From: Beijerinckiaceae bacterium
GTDB taxonomy: Bacteria; Pseudomonadota; Alphaproteobacteria; Rhizobiales; Beijerinckiaceae
Length of the DNA: 57,496 nt
Reading direction: 5' to 3'
NCBI GenBank assembly: GCA_019745195.1
Contig: JAIETL010000007.1
Location: 1-57,496, forward strand
Positions 56,492-57,496 of the stretch are shown here, one piece after another. A program made the translations under genes and the position numbers. The notes beneath the pieces were generated by a model, which saw only the letters and a program-made list of their open reading frames with translations, made no database searches and was not told the origin of the DNA. How positions within the stretch are numbered: the stretch's first letter is position 1; the number at the start of each line of letters is the position of its first letter.

Positions 56492-57496
56492 ATGTCGACT
56501 GCAACGATGGCCGGAAGCACAACCCCGCCCCTCACACATTTCGACGTTTCAGTCGAAGGGATGACCTGCGCGTCATGCGTCGGTCGCGTCGAGAAAGCGA
56601 TCGCGGCGGTTGAAGGCGTCGACAGCGTTTCGGTGAACCTGGCGACGCAGCGGGCGCATGTCGCCTTCACCTCTGGGAAGGTCGATACGGCGGCTATCGA
56701 TTTGGTCATCCGGAAGGCGGGCTATGAGCCGAGGGAGACCGTTGTCGTCCTGAGTATCTCGGGCATGACCTGCGCGTCCTGCGTCGGCCGGGTTGAGCGC
56801 GCACTCAAGGCAACGCCTGGCGTCCTCGATGCGGCCGTCAATCTGGCGACCGGACGAGCTTCTGTGCGCGTGCTGGGCGGTCCAGAACTGACACCTGCTC
56901 TCGTCAAGGCGGTCTCCGCCGCCGGTTACGTCGCCGAGCAGGTCAGGGAAACGGTGGCTGGCTCCGACCGCGAACGTCAGGCGCGCGAGGCCGAGTTTTC
57001 GGGTTTGCGCCGGGACGGCGCGATTGCGGCAATCGCGACCGTGCCGCTACTCGTCTTCGAGATGGGCATGCACATGTCGGAGACATTGCACCATGTCCTC
57101 GCCGGTCGGATCGGCGAGTTCAACATCAAGCTGCTCTCATTCCTGCTCGCCGGCTTCGTGATGGCGGTTCCCGGACTGCGCTTCATCCGGAAAGGGTGGC
57201 CTGCGCTGCTGCGTGGCGCTCCGGACATGAACTCCCTTGTGGCGCTCGGCACGACCGCGGCGTTCCTCTATTCGAGCGTCGCGACCTTCATGCCGGGCCT
57301 GCTGCCGGATGGGACCGAATACACCTATTTCGAGGCGAGCGCGGTGATCGTGACCCTGATCCTGATCGGGCGCTTGATCGAGGCGCGCGCCAAGGGTTCG
57401 ACGAGCGAAGCCATCCGTCGGCTGATGTCGCTCCAGGCCAAGACAGCGCGCGTGCTGCGCGACGGCAGCGAGGCCGACGTGGCTATCGAGACGGTG
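56492..57496 (+). CDS. copA: Cu+-exporting P1B-1 ATPase CopA (partial, runs off window)
   Basis: The first 335 residues of a copper ATPase. Two HMA domains with GMTCASC (C26/C29 and C94/C97), a linker, then membrane segments (AAIATVPLLVFEMGMHM, LLSFLLAGFVMAVPG, LVALGTTAAFLYSSVATF, ASAVIVTLILIGRLIEARAK) and the start of the actuator domain. CPC, DKTG and later motifs lie outside the window. The ATG at 56492 follows GGAGAG and the CueR-type promoter. Confidence 0.93.
   Translation, partial: MSTATMAGSTTPPLTHFDVSVEGMTCASCVGRVEKAIAAVEGVDSVSVNLATQRAHVAFTSGKVDTAAIDLVIRKAGYEPRETVVVLSISGMTCASCVGRVERALKATPGVLDAAVNLATGRASVRVLGGPELTPALVKAVSAAGYVAEQVRETVAGSDRERQAREAEFSGLRRDGAIAAIATVPLLVFEMGMHMSETLHHVLAGRIGEFNIKLLSFLLAGFVMAVPGLRFIRKGWPALLRGAPDMNSLVALGTTAAFLYSSVATFMPGLLPDGTEYTYFEASAVIVTLILIGRLIEARAKGSTSEAIRRLMSLQAKTARVLRDGSEADVAIETV

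Overview
The window is GC-rich (clearly above 60%), with alphaproteobacterial gene content. The mobile-element backbone (DUF3991/Toprim, DUF1419, DUF3085, DUF736 and DUF7007 proteins, KorB-like ParB), the sulfite dehydrogenase/ECF sigma module and the Fur-family gene beside mntH together point to the Hyphomicrobiales (for example Bosea, Methylobacterium or other rhizobial relatives). That taxonomic call is inference from gene content only. No rRNA, complete tRNA, CRISPR array or replication initiator is visible.

Region 1 (1-24.4 kb) is a plasmid or ICE backbone. In order it carries an orphan transposon end, DUF proteins, a 1700-residue DNA methyltransferase-helicase resembling phage P1 DarB, a DUF2384/RES toxin-antitoxin pair, a large ParB-domain protein, unknown backbone genes, the antirestriction protein ArdC, DUF736, and a parA-parB pair with five copies of a palindrome close to TGTGGTT-YR-AACCACA around it. 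Next comes a complete, cargo-free Tni (Tn5053/Tn7-like) transposon: tniA-tniB-tniQ, 3805 bp, TGTCG ends and a perfect 5-bp target duplication TTAAC. About 45 bp beyond it lies an IncP/VirD2-type nic sequence, followed by mobC and a relaxase gene.

Region 2 (24.6-26.3 kb) is a hipBA toxin-antitoxin pair with two operator palindromes. Region 3 (26.7-36.9 kb) is a periplasmic redox/sulfur module: DUF305 and beta-propeller genes; a sulfite dehydrogenase operon (molybdoprotein plus two cytochromes c); an ECF sigma/anti-sigma pair; a YeiH exporter with a divergent LysR regulator; and a ChrB-N/COG4280 membrane-protein module. Region 4 (36.9-38.2 kb) is a recombination scar: a gene cut by an IS21-family end, a fragment of an ABC-transporter binding protein with an in-frame stop, a truncated tyrosine recombinase and the 3' end of a tRNA-Leu.

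Region 5 (38.4-57.5 kb) is a metal-resistance and envelope-thiol island. It holds a MerR-controlled Zn/Cd/Pb ATPase operon (ATPase, ICMT-like methyltransferase, lspA, PCuAC protein) and a CDF exporter. Then come a LapG-like protease, a DsbA-like protein and an L,D-transpeptidase, the last two with near-identical MerR-type operators. Mur/mntH follows. A long copper/thiol cluster comes next: DUF2946, PCuAC, SCO, two TlpA-like proteins, CcdA, DsbB and DsbA. The window ends with a Cys-rich copper-storage protein, a second DUF305 protein, and a divergent copper chaperone/CopA pair with two CueR-type operators. The CopA gene runs off the window.

A shared ECF-type promoter pattern (GGAAY-N16/17-CGTY) precedes the DUF305/propeller operon, the sulfite dehydrogenase operon and the copper-storage gene. 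This suggests that one extracytoplasmic stress sigma factor links regions 3 and 5.
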